The notes below the pieces were generated by a model that did not search any database, was not told where the DNA came from, and was given only the letters and a program-made list of their open reading frames with translations. From contig NZ_CP058306.1 of assembly GCF_013389595.1 (NCBI RefSeq), positions 1,798,001 through 1,862,000 on the forward strand: 64,000 nucleotides of DNA, read 5' to 3'. The stretch is from Flavobacterium sp. I3-2. GTDB lineage: Bacteria; Bacteroidota; Bacteroidia; Flavobacteriales; Flavobacteriaceae. The position numbers and the translations under genes are program-made. This document shows positions 47,708 through 55,215 of the stretch, one piece after another (the first letter of the stretch is position 1; each line of letters starts with the position of its first letter).

Positions 47708-47736
47708 AAAAACCTCACTAACTTAGTGAGGTTTTT
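47708..47736 (+). terminator. terminator after gcvH-vanZ-like
   Basis: 13-bp perfect stem (47708-47720 with 47724-47736), ACT loop, ends in T6. The longer deoC frame starting at 47726 would lie within it, so deoC is taken from 47750. Confidence 0.88.
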
Positions 47737-47749
47737 TAATTATAACAAC

Positions 47750-48493
47750 ATGGAATTAAATACATATTTAGACGCAACCTATCTGAAAACTCCTGCAGAT
47801 AGTGGATTAACTGAGCAAGAAACAAATCAAAATGTTATTGAATTAATCGAAGATGCCATCATAGATAATTATAAATTGGTTATGATTCGCAGTAATTACA
47901 TCGCATTGGCTAAAGAAATGTTAGCTAAAGCAAAATCTAAAGTTCAAGTAGGAACAGTAATCGATTTTCCTTTTGGAACTGGAGGATTAGAAAAAAAATT
48001 AAAAGAAGCCCAGAATGCAATAGATTTAGGTGCAGATGATTTAGATTTCGTGGTCGATTATCAAGCCTTTAAAAAAGGTGAAATTGACAGCGTTTCAACT
48101 GAAATTTTAGAAGGAACCAAGTTAGGTTTAGAAAATAACAAAATTGTAAAATGGATAATTGAAGTTGCTGCATTAACAGATAAAGAAATTGTTCAATTGA
48201 CAACTTTGATCAAACGCATTGTGATTTCAAATTTTAAAGAAAATGATTACGACAACGTTTTCGTGAAATCATCAACAGGTTTTTTCAAAACACCAAATGG
48301 AGAGCCAAATGGAGCGACCGTTCACTCAATAGTTTTAATGTTAGAAAACGCTTCGCCATTACCAGTTAAAGCGTCCGGAGGTGTTCGTACAACTCAAGAA
48401 GCAATTGATATGATTAAACTAGGTGTTAAACGAATTGGGACATCTTCGCAAAAAGCAATTTTATTCGGACAAAAAGGAAATAGTAATTATTAG
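47750..48493 (+). CDS. deoC: deoxyribose-phosphate aldolase
   Basis: Class I aldolase (247 residues) splitting 2-deoxyribose 5-phosphate to acetaldehyde and glyceraldehyde 3-phosphate in deoxynucleoside catabolism. Start at MELNTYLDATYLK, after the terminator. The Schiff-base Lys lies in VFVKSSTGF and the helper Lys in PVKASGGVRT; DLDFVVDY carries the catalytic Asp region. TIM barrel of normal length. Confidence 0.95.
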   Translation: MELNTYLDATYLKTPADSGLTEQETNQNVIELIEDAIIDNYKLVMIRSNYIALAKEMLAKAKSKVQVGTVIDFPFGTGGLEKKLKEAQNAIDLGADDLDFVVDYQAFKKGEIDSVSTEILEGTKLGLENNKIVKWIIEVAALTDKEIVQLTTLIKRIVISNFKENDYDNVFVKSSTGFFKTPNGEPNGATVHSIVLMLENASPLPVKASGGVRTTQEAIDMIKLGVKRIGTSSQKAILFGQKGNSNY

Positions 48494-48520
48494 AAGTTTA
48501 ACAGATACTTATTTGAGGAA

Positions 48521-48554
48521 TTGTGGTGTTTACCAATTTTTTAAAGTATATTTG
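48521..48554 (+). promoter_or_regulatory. putative promoter of ctaB and the second oxidase gene cluster
   Basis: TTG at 48521-48523, 23 nt, TATATTTG at 48547-48554. It lies downstream of the GTG (48523) that opens the frame, so the translation start must be later. Confidence 0.55.
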
Positions 48555-48585
48555 CACACCATTAAAATTACAAAATATTACTATT

Positions 48586-49482
48586 TTGGAACAAATAAAT
48601 AATAAAAGCATTACCCTTTTTTCTGAATTTAAAGCAATGACCAAAGCTGGTTTGGCTGTAAGTGTTGTTTTTTCTACAATTGCAGGGTATTTTTTAGCTG
48701 TAAATGACTGGAGTGAAGTTAATTATGTAACTCTTGTTTTGTTAGCTGTTGGAGGATATTGTATGGTTGGTGCATCAAATGTGTACAACCAAATTATCGA
48801 AAAAGATTTAGATGCTAAAATGGATCGTACCAAAAATCGTCCGGTAGCTTCTGGTCGAGTTTCTCCAAAAACTGCCCTGACAATGGCAATTATTCTGACG
48901 ATTTTGGGTGTCGCAATATTGTATGTTGTAAATCCTAAAACAGCTATGTTTGGTGCGATTTCAATTTTTCTTTATACAAGTGTTTATACACCATTAAAAA
49001 CTGTAACACCATTATCGGTTTTTGTAGGAGCAATTCCCGGGGCAATTCCGTTTATGTTAGGGTGGGTTGCAGCAACTGGAGAATTTGGTATAGAGGCAGG
49101 TATGCTTTTTATTATTCAGTTTTTTTGGCAGTTTCCTCATTTTTGGGCAATCGGTTGGTTTTTGTATGACGACTATAAAAAAGGTGGATTCTCAATGTTG
49201 CCAACTGGTAAACGAGATACCAAAACTGCTTTGCAGATTATATTATATACAATTTGGTTGATATTAGTTTCTATTTTTCCAGCTTTTGGTTTAACAGGAA
49301 GATTGTTTTTAACACCAATTGCAGCTGTTTTTGTTCTGTTATGTGGATTGTGGATGTTGTTCGCAGCCGTACAGTTATATAAGACAAGAACCGCAAAAGC
49401 AGCTCGTTCATTGATGTTGGTGAGTGTTTCGTATATTTCGTTGATTCAAATTATATATATAATTGATAAATTTATTAGATAA
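48586..49482 (+). CDS. ctaB: protoheme IX farnesyltransferase (heme O synthase)
   Basis: UbiA-type prenyltransferase making heme O, the precursor of heme A for the aa3 oxidase. 298 residues from TTG at 48586, which follows the promoter; ATG at 48637 would remove part of the N-terminus. The Asp-rich motifs are visible: NVYNQIIEKDLDAKMDRTKNRP and, after the middle helices, FLYDDYKKGGFSML. About nine TM helices. Shares one base with the stop/start of the subunit III gene. The start codon is the least certain item. Confidence 0.93.
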   Translation: MEQINNKSITLFSEFKAMTKAGLAVSVVFSTIAGYFLAVNDWSEVNYVTLVLLAVGGYCMVGASNVYNQIIEKDLDAKMDRTKNRPVASGRVSPKTALTMAIILTILGVAILYVVNPKTAMFGAISIFLYTSVYTPLKTVTPLSVFVGAIPGAIPFMLGWVAATGEFGIEAGMLFIIQFFWQFPHFWAIGWFLYDDYKKGGFSMLPTGKRDTKTALQIILYTIWLILVSIFPAFGLTGRLFLTPIAAVFVLLCGLWMLFAAVQLYKTRTAKAARSLMLVSVSYISLIQIIYIIDKFIR

Positions 49483-50066
49483 TGAATACGTTAGAAGTTA
49501 ATAAAGAACGCATAAAAAAGGAGAAAGCTTATAAAACGATGCTATTGTTAGGGATGGCAAGTGTAGTAATGATTTTCGCTGGCTTAACGAGTGCGTATGT
49601 GGTTAGTAGTAGTAGGCCAGATTGGTTGAATGATCTTAATTTGCCTAGTGCTTTTTTATATAGTACAATAATTATGTTGATAAGTAGCTTTACTTTTCAC
49701 ATGGCAAAGGTTTCTATAAAGAAAAATAATCGTAATTTAACGTCAATCTATTTAGGGATTACTTTGTTGTTAGGTATTCTCTTTATAGCTTTGCAATTCA
49801 CAGGTTTTTCGCAAATTGTTGCGGAAGGATACTATTTTACAGGAAGTGAAAGTAATGTGACTATGTCTTTTTTGTATCTGATTGTTTTGGTACACATGGT
49901 TCATATTATTGGATCTTTAATTTCGTTATTAATAGTAATTTATAATCATTATAAACAAAGGTATAATGCAACTCAAAGTCTTGGAATAGAGTTAGGTGCA
50001 ATGTTTTGGCACTTCTTGGATTTCTTATGGTTGTATTTATTTTTATTTTTTACTTTTTACAATTAG
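49482..50066 (+). CDS. cytochrome c oxidase subunit III paralogue, short form
   Basis: 194 residues, five TM helices, heme-copper oxidase subunit III family (MLLLGMASVVMIFAGLTSAYVV, AMFWHFLDFLWLYLFLFF at the C-terminus). ATG overlaps the ctaB stop by one base. It stabilises the oxidase and proton uptake path. A second, longer paralogue follows after 67 nt; which of them is the structural partner of CoxA/CoxB is not clear from the sequence. Confidence 0.9.
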   Translation: MNTLEVNKERIKKEKAYKTMLLLGMASVVMIFAGLTSAYVVSSSRPDWLNDLNLPSAFLYSTIIMLISSFTFHMAKVSIKKNNRNLTSIYLGITLLLGILFIALQFTGFSQIVAEGYYFTGSESNVTMSFLYLIVLVHMVHIIGSLISLLIVIYNHYKQRYNATQSLGIELGAMFWHFLDFLWLYLFLFFTFYN

Positions 50067-50098
50067 TGAATTTACTTTTCTTGAATAGAAAAAATGTG

Positions 50099-50106
50099 TA
50101 AATTTG
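50099..50106 (+). promoter_or_regulatory. putative promoter of long subunit III, -7 element
   Basis: TAAATTTG, 27 nt before the ATG at 50134; a TTG lies 15 nt upstream (50081-50083), slightly short of canonical spacing. Confidence 0.4.
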
Positions 50107-50133
50107 GGAACTTTTTAACTTTTTAAAATTTTT

Positions 50134-51120
50134 ATGGGAGCGACAGTTACTACAGCAGCGACTAAAGAAAAAGTCTGGGGGGGAGGAGCATCACAGCAAC
50201 CTCTAGGCGCAAGCTACGGAAAAATGATGATGTGGTATTTCATATTGTCAGATGCATTAACATTTTGTGGTTTTCTTGTAGCCTACGGTTTTACAAGATA
50301 TAAATTCATTAATTCTTGGCCAATTGCAGATGAGGTGTTTAATCACTTTCCTTTTTTACATGGTGTAGAAGCACCGATGTACTATGTGGCATTAATGACA
50401 TTTATTTTAATTTTCTCTTCAGTAACTATGGTTTTGGCTGTAGATGCTGGACACCAAATGAAAAAAAACAAAGTAGCTGTTTACATGCTTTTAACGATTG
50501 TGGGTGGTTTTATTTTCTTAGGTTCTCAAGCTTGGGAATGGAAAAACTTCATCACAGGAACTTACGGAGCTGTAGAAACTCAAGGTGGGCAAATTTTACA
50601 ATTTGTTGACAAAGATGGTAAGCGTGTTGCGTTAGCTGATTTTGCTGATACTTCAATTCCAGATGAGCGCGTAGCTTTAAACAGAAGCGAGGCTTATTGG
50701 TTTTTAGGAAACTCAACACCTTCAACGTATTCAGTAGCTCAAATTCAAGCAGGTTTAGAAAAAAATCCAAATATTTTAATTAGAACGCAATTTGACGAAG
50801 GAAGACATAAAAAAGTAATTCTTTCAAGAGAAGAATCTCTAGCTCAAGCTTCAGAATTTAAATATGTTGTTGAAGGAGCTAACTTAGTAAGAAACGAATA
50901 CGGACATAAATCATTCGCAGATTTATTCTTCTTTATCACAGGATTCCACGGATTCCACGTTGCAACAGGAGTTTTACTTAATATCATTATTTTCTTTAAC
51001 GTATTGTTAGGTACTTACGAAAGAAGAAAAAGCTATGAAATGGTAGAAAAAGTCGGATTATACTGGCACTTTGTAGATTTAGTTTGGGTGTTTGTATTTA
51101 CATTCTTCTACTTAGTATAA
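50134..51120 (+). CDS. cytochrome c oxidase subunit III, long form with soluble insertion
   Basis: 328 residues. Subunit III helices flank a hydrophilic stretch of about 110 residues (roughly 142-255, Lys/Glu/Gln-rich, starting after SQAWEWKNFITG), which most subunits III lack. C-terminal helices (FFFITGFHGFHVATG, LYWHFVDLVWVFVF) are typical. N-terminus with a Gly/Ala-rich cytosolic segment. Likely the canonical subunit III of the aa3 enzyme. Confidence 0.93.
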   Translation: MGATVTTAATKEKVWGGGASQQPLGASYGKMMMWYFILSDALTFCGFLVAYGFTRYKFINSWPIADEVFNHFPFLHGVEAPMYYVALMTFILIFSSVTMVLAVDAGHQMKKNKVAVYMLLTIVGGFIFLGSQAWEWKNFITGTYGAVETQGGQILQFVDKDGKRVALADFADTSIPDERVALNRSEAYWFLGNSTPSTYSVAQIQAGLEKNPNILIRTQFDEGRHKKVILSREESLAQASEFKYVVEGANLVRNEYGHKSFADLFFFITGFHGFHVATGVLLNIIIFFNVLLGTYERRKSYEMVEKVGLYWHFVDLVWVFVFTFFYLV

Positions 51121-51139
51121 TATTTAAATCTTAATTAAA

Positions 51140-51493
51140 ATGGGAGCAAGCACACACGGTTCTAATACAAAAAGAATTTGGACAGTATTTATTATATTAT
51201 CACTTATTACTTTTGTAGAAGTTGTTTTAGGAATTATTAAACCAGCGTTTTTATTTCACACAGAAGTTTTAACGTTAAGTTTACTAAACTGGATATTTAT
51301 TATCTTAACAATATGGAAAGCATACTACATTATGTGGGCTTTCATGCACCTTGAGGGAGAGAAGGCATCTTTTAGATGGTCAATCGTAGGAACTTTAGCA
51401 TTTTTAGGTGTTTATTTAACTGCTATTGTTTTAACTGAAGGGCATTACATACACGAAGTATTCCAAAATTCAAGTTATAGATGGATTTTTTAA
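51140..51493 (+). CDS. cytochrome c oxidase subunit IV family protein
   Basis: 117 residues, three TM helices (about 13-35, 47-68, 80-100), the pattern of prokaryotic subunit IV/CyoD-like proteins (WTVFIILSLITFVEVVLG, IMWAFMHLEGEK). 19 nt after subunit III. Small accessory subunit of the oxidase, cotranscribed with it; a terminator follows. Confidence 0.88.
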   Translation: MGASTHGSNTKRIWTVFIILSLITFVEVVLGIIKPAFLFHTEVLTLSLLNWIFIILTIWKAYYIMWAFMHLEGEKASFRWSIVGTLAFLGVYLTAIVLTEGHYIHEVFQNSSYRWIF

Positions 51494-51510
51494 ATCCATA
51501 AAATCAAGTT

Positions 51511-51537
51511 AAAAAGGCGGTGTTTCACCGCCTTTTT
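51511..51537 (+). terminator. terminator after subunit IV
   Basis: 12-bp GC-rich stem (51511-51522 with 51526-51537) ending in T6. A smaller 8-bp perfect repeat at 51481-51499 spans the subunit IV stop. Confidence 0.88.
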
Positions 51538-51539
51538 TC

Positions 51540-51547
51540 TATTTTTG
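51540..51547 (+). promoter_or_regulatory. putative promoter of SCO-like/SCO genes, -7 element
   Basis: TATTTTTG immediately after the terminator, 14 nt before the ATG at 51562; excludes the upstream start at 51520. Confidence 0.45.
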
Positions 51548-51561
51548 TAAAAATTTTCATA

Positions 51562-52221
51562 ATGAAAAAAGTCTTTTTAATTGTAGCTTTATTTATAATT
51601 CCAATTGTAGCTTATTTATTTTTCGCTTCTGGAGTTAATAACTTTGTAAAGCTTCCTGTTGTAACTCCAAATGTTCCAGAATTACCAAATCTTAAAACCC
51701 AAAATGATAGTGTAATTCAACTAAAAAATAGAATCACAATTCTTGGTTTTCCTGGAAATAATATAAATGAAGTTAAAGGAAATATCACAAATCTATGTCA
51801 CAAAATCTATTCTAAAAATATGGAATTTGTTGATTTTCAAGTGGTATACGTTGCTCCAAAAGGAACAGAAACGGAAATTAATTCTATTGTAGAAACTTTA
51901 AGTAGAGATGCAGATTTGTCAAAATGGTTTTTTGTTTTTGCTACTCCAGAAGAAATAAAAGATTATTACGCAAAGCTTAATTTAATTGGTGGATTAGATT
52001 TAGATAACGGAACATCAAATGTATTTATAATCGATAAAGAATTAAATCTGCGCGGTAGAAAAGGAACTAACAAAAAAGGCGAAGAAGAATATCGCGAAGG
52101 ATACAATACTACTTCAGCAGCAGATTTACACAATGAAATGTCTGATGATGTTAAAGTGATATTAGCTGAATATCGTTTGGCACTTAAAAAGAATAACAAA
52201 GAAGAAAATGTAATAAAATAA
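51562..52221 (+). CDS. SCO-like thioredoxin-fold membrane-anchored protein lacking the copper motif
   Basis: 219 residues, one N-terminal TM anchor (4-22), periplasmic thioredoxin-like domain. The strand ITILGFPGNN (58-67) aligns with the strand preceding CxxxC in SCO proteins, but positions 64-69 carry no cysteines, and the only Cys nearby is 79. The conserved SCO His is also absent. So it cannot bind Cu in the SCO manner. The neighbour downstream by 3 nt is an intact SCO. Perhaps a partner or decoy in oxidase assembly. The fold is inferred. Confidence 0.68.
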   Translation: MKKVFLIVALFIIPIVAYLFFASGVNNFVKLPVVTPNVPELPNLKTQNDSVIQLKNRITILGFPGNNINEVKGNITNLCHKIYSKNMEFVDFQVVYVAPKGTETEINSIVETLSRDADLSKWFFVFATPEEIKDYYAKLNLIGGLDLDNGTSNVFIIDKELNLRGRKGTNKKGEEEYREGYNTTSAADLHNEMSDDVKVILAEYRLALKKNNKEENVIK

Positions 52222-52224
52222 ATC

Positions 52225-52890
52225 ATGAAGAATAAAGCTTATATTGGAATTTCGTTTATCATTTTAGTATTTGGAATTCTTGTTATTCCTAAAATTATTG
52301 ATAGATTTAAAGGTAATGCTATGGTTGAAAATGATCGTTTAAATATAGCGCCTAAAAGCGAATTAGTCGAAATAGCAACGGCACCTAAATTTAGTTTTAC
52401 CAATCAAAATAATGATGTTATTACTGAGGAGTTTTATAAAGATAAAGTTTATTTAGTAGAATTTTTCTTCACTTCTTGTCCAACGATTTGTCCGATTATG
52501 AATGAAAATATGGTTGAAATTCAAAAAGAACATATATACGATAAAAATTTTGGTATAGCTTCTTTCTCAATCGATGAAATTAATGATACGCCAGAAGTGC
52601 TAAAACAACATGCAAAAGATATTGGAGCAATACATGAAAATTGGAATTTTTTCGCTGGTTCACAAAAGGATATTTTTGATTTAGCTAAAAATTATAATAT
52701 GTATGTTGGAGCTAACAATGATGCTCCAGGTGGATTTGAACATTCAGGATTGTTTGCACTAATTGATAAAAACGGAAAATTACGTTCACGTAAAGACGAT
52801 TTTGGAAATCCGATTGTTTATTATGACGGAACTTCAGAAGAAGGTGTGAAAATGATTAAAGAAGATATTAAAAAATTATTAGCAGAGTAA
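52225..52890 (+). CDS. SCO1/SenC family copper chaperone
   Basis: 221 residues, N-terminal TM anchor (8-24). Thioredoxin-fold copper protein that metallates the CuA site of subunit II. The copper ligands are complete: Cys85 and Cys89 in CPTIC and His173 in FEHSG. Cotranscribed with the degenerate paralogue upstream and DUF420 downstream (one-base overlap). It fits the coxB CuA site found 20 kb away. Confidence 0.94.
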   Translation: MKNKAYIGISFIILVFGILVIPKIIDRFKGNAMVENDRLNIAPKSELVEIATAPKFSFTNQNNDVITEEFYKDKVYLVEFFFTSCPTICPIMNENMVEIQKEHIYDKNFGIASFSIDEINDTPEVLKQHAKDIGAIHENWNFFAGSQKDIFDLAKNYNMYVGANNDAPGGFEHSGLFALIDKNGKLRSRKDDFGNPIVYYDGTSEEGVKMIKEDIKKLLAE

Positions 52891-53432
52891 TGGAAAATAG
52901 AGAATTAGAAAAAAAATATAATATTTGGATTTGGATTTTATCAATTGCAATTCCTGTTGTTGTTGCAATATTGTTTTCAGTTAATTTACAAAAATTAGGA
53001 TACGATGTTAAACCATTGTCTTTTTTACCACCAATTTATGCGGCAATAAATGGGGTTACTGCAATCTTATTGTTTTTAGCAGTTGCTGCTATAAAAAAAG
53101 GAAATGTAAAATTACACGAAAAAATAATCAAAGTTTGTATTGCCTGTTCAGTTGCATTTTTAGCAATGTATGTTGCGTATCACATGACTTCAATCGAAAC
53201 TAAATTCGGTGGCGAAGGTGTCATTCGATATGTTTATTTCTTTATTTTGATTACGCATATTTTATTGTCAATTATTATCATTCCGTTTGTTTTAATTACA
53301 TTTGTAAGAGGAATTTCGGGTTCATATCAACGTCACAAAAAATTAGCAAGAATCACTTATCCAATGTGGTTATATGTTGCTGTTACTGGTGTAATTGTTT
53401 ATCTGATGATTTCGCCTTATTATGTAAATTAA
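52890..53432 (+). CDS. DUF420 domain-containing membrane protein
   Basis: 180 residues, five TM helices. DUF420 (YozB/CtaM-like) signature around LPPIYAAINGVTAILL, VAYHMTS and HKKLARITYPMWLYVAVTG. Related CtaM proteins are needed for heme-copper oxidase maturation in some Gram-positives, which agrees with the location directly behind the SCO gene. ATG shares one base with the SCO stop. Confidence 0.9.
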   Translation: MENRELEKKYNIWIWILSIAIPVVVAILFSVNLQKLGYDVKPLSFLPPIYAAINGVTAILLFLAVAAIKKGNVKLHEKIIKVCIACSVAFLAMYVAYHMTSIETKFGGEGVIRYVYFFILITHILLSIIIIPFVLITFVRGISGSYQRHKKLARITYPMWLYVAVTGVIVYLMISPYYVN

Positions 53433-53442
53433 TTTTAAAGAA

Positions 53443-53679
53443 ATGAATTTTTCAAATATAAAAACGACGATTTTAGTTTCAATAATTTTATTGTTTACGC
53501 AACTTTCAAATGCACAATGTGCCATGTGTAGAGCGGTTTTAGAAACTGAAGAATCAGGTGTAAAAGCCGAATCAATCAACGATGGAATTGTTTATTTAAT
53601 GGCTTTTCCTTATATTTTATTAGTAGTTATTGGTTGGGCTATTTATAAAATAATGAAAAAGAAAAAAATGACGATTTAA
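53443..53679 (+). CDS. small CxxC membrane protein in the oxidase-assembly cluster
   Basis: 78 residues. A cleavable signal peptide (1-24, ends SNA) leaves a mature N-terminus QCAMCR with Cys26 and Cys29, then a short polar stretch, one TM helix (about 48-68) and a Lys-rich tail (KIMKKKKM). Topology: CxxC outside, Lys inside. No named family recognised. Last gene after SCO and DUF420, 10 nt apart, with a terminator behind. Metal handling or disulfide chemistry in cytochrome oxidase assembly is an inference from context. Confidence 0.7.
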   Translation: MNFSNIKTTILVSIILLFTQLSNAQCAMCRAVLETEESGVKAESINDGIVYLMAFPYILLVVIGWAIYKIMKKKKMTI

Positions 53680-53690
53680 TTACGATATAT

Positions 53691-53714
53691 AAAACTGCTT
53701 CACGCAGTTTTTTT
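53691..53714 (+). terminator. terminator of the SCO-DUF420-CxxC unit
   Basis: 8-bp stem AAAACTGC/GCAGTTTT (53691-53698 with 53704-53711), 5-nt loop, long T-run. Confidence 0.85.
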
Positions 53715-53772
53715 TTATTTTTTTTGTAACAATTTTTAAGAATTATCTACTTATACTATTAAAATAAAAAGT

Positions 53773-55209
53773 ATGAAAAGGAGTTTTTGGAATATAGCAA
53801 TCTTATTTGTGGTTTCTACAACCGCATCTTTTGCGCAACATAAACTTTGGACTTTACAAGAATGTATTTCTCATGCAAGAGATAATAATATTTCTGTACA
53901 AAAGTCTGAATTGCAATATCAAAATGCCTTAATAAACAAAAGTGACGCTATCGGAAATTTTTTACCTTCTGCAAATCTTTCGTCTTCGCATTCTTGGAAT
54001 ATTGGTTTGAATCAAAATATAACAACAGGTTTGCTAGAAAATCAAACAACCCAATTTACTTCAGCTGGTTTAGATGTTGGTATTGATATTTACAAAGGTT
54101 CTCAAAATCTTTATCGTTTGCAACGAAGTCGTTTGACAGAATTGTCAGCAAAATATCAACAAGAAAAATTACAAGATGATATTTCAATTAACGTTGTGAA
54201 TTCATATTTACAAATTCTATTTAACAGAGAGTTTTTAAGAGTATATCAATCGCAATATAAATATGATGCTTCTCAATACGACAGAATCAAAATTTTAGTC
54301 GATGCAGGAAATGTACCTTCAGGTGATTTGTTAGATAGCGAAGCAACTTTAGCTACAACTTTGCAAAACATGACCATTGCAGAAAATAATCTTAAAATTT
54401 CTAAATTAGCATTGGCGCAATTATTACAAATTTCAGATTACGAACATTTCGATGTGATTGAAGAAAATATTATAGCAGAAGATAGTTCCGTTTTATTAGA
54501 ATCACCAGAATCGATAGTAGAAAAATCTAAAAACGTTTTATTAGAATCAAAAATTAACGAAGCTGAATTAGAAATTGCTAAAAAAGATATTCAAATTGCC
54601 AAAGCATCTTATTTGCCAACGATTCGTGGTTTTTATAGTTTTCAAACTCGTGCTGCATATTCTAAAATCGTGAATGGCTATGAATTGAATCAAGCTAATC
54701 CAACAAATACTATCGGTTATGTAGAAGGAACAAACCAAAGTGTTTTGACACCTAATTATACTCCAATTTTAGGACCTGCAAAAGGTATTTTTGATCAATT
54801 CGATACAAATAAAGGACAGAATTTTGGAATTTCACTTTCAATTCCAATATTGAATGGTTTTCAAATTAGGAATAATGTAAATCGTACTAAAATTGCATAT
54901 GAAACTGCTGAATTAAATTTAAAAGAAACCAATTTACAAATAGAGCAAAAAGTATATACAGCATATTCAGATACGCAAGGTGCTTTACAAACTTATAAAG
55001 CTGCCCAAAAAACTCTAACAGCACGTAAGCAATCCTTAGAATATGCTAGACAGCGATATGATGTTGGATTGTTAAATATTTTCGATTTAAATCAAAATCA
55101 AAATTTAGTCATTGCAGCTGAATCAGAATTATTACGAACAAAATATGATTTCATTTTCAAAACAAAAATTTTAGAATACTATTTTGGATTACCAATCTTT
55201 AAAAACTAA
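53773..55209 (+). CDS. TolC family outer-membrane efflux protein
   Basis: 478 residues with a signal peptide (about 1-20). Two tandem OEP repeats of long amphipathic helices and barrel strands (LWTLQECISHARDNNISVQ at the N-terminus; RQSLEYARQRYDVGLLNIFDLNQNQ near the C-terminus) characterise TolC-like channels. Forms a trimeric duct from periplasm to outside. Followed by the adaptor gene after 6 nt. The inner-membrane pump is not encoded here. Confidence 0.93.
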   Translation: MKRSFWNIAILFVVSTTASFAQHKLWTLQECISHARDNNISVQKSELQYQNALINKSDAIGNFLPSANLSSSHSWNIGLNQNITTGLLENQTTQFTSAGLDVGIDIYKGSQNLYRLQRSRLTELSAKYQQEKLQDDISINVVNSYLQILFNREFLRVYQSQYKYDASQYDRIKILVDAGNVPSGDLLDSEATLATTLQNMTIAENNLKISKLALAQLLQISDYEHFDVIEENIIAEDSSVLLESPESIVEKSKNVLLESKINEAELEIAKKDIQIAKASYLPTIRGFYSFQTRAAYSKIVNGYELNQANPTNTIGYVEGTNQSVLTPNYTPILGPAKGIFDQFDTNKGQNFGISLSIPILNGFQIRNNVNRTKIAYETAELNLKETNLQIEQKVYTAYSDTQGALQTYKAAQKTLTARKQSLEYARQRYDVGLLNIFDLNQNQNLVIAAESELLRTKYDFIFKTKILEYYFGLPIFKN

Positions 55210-55215
55210 TACACG

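Noticed and set aside
47726..47749. 8-codon extension of deoC
   Set aside because: It lies within the terminator hairpin of the preceding transcript.
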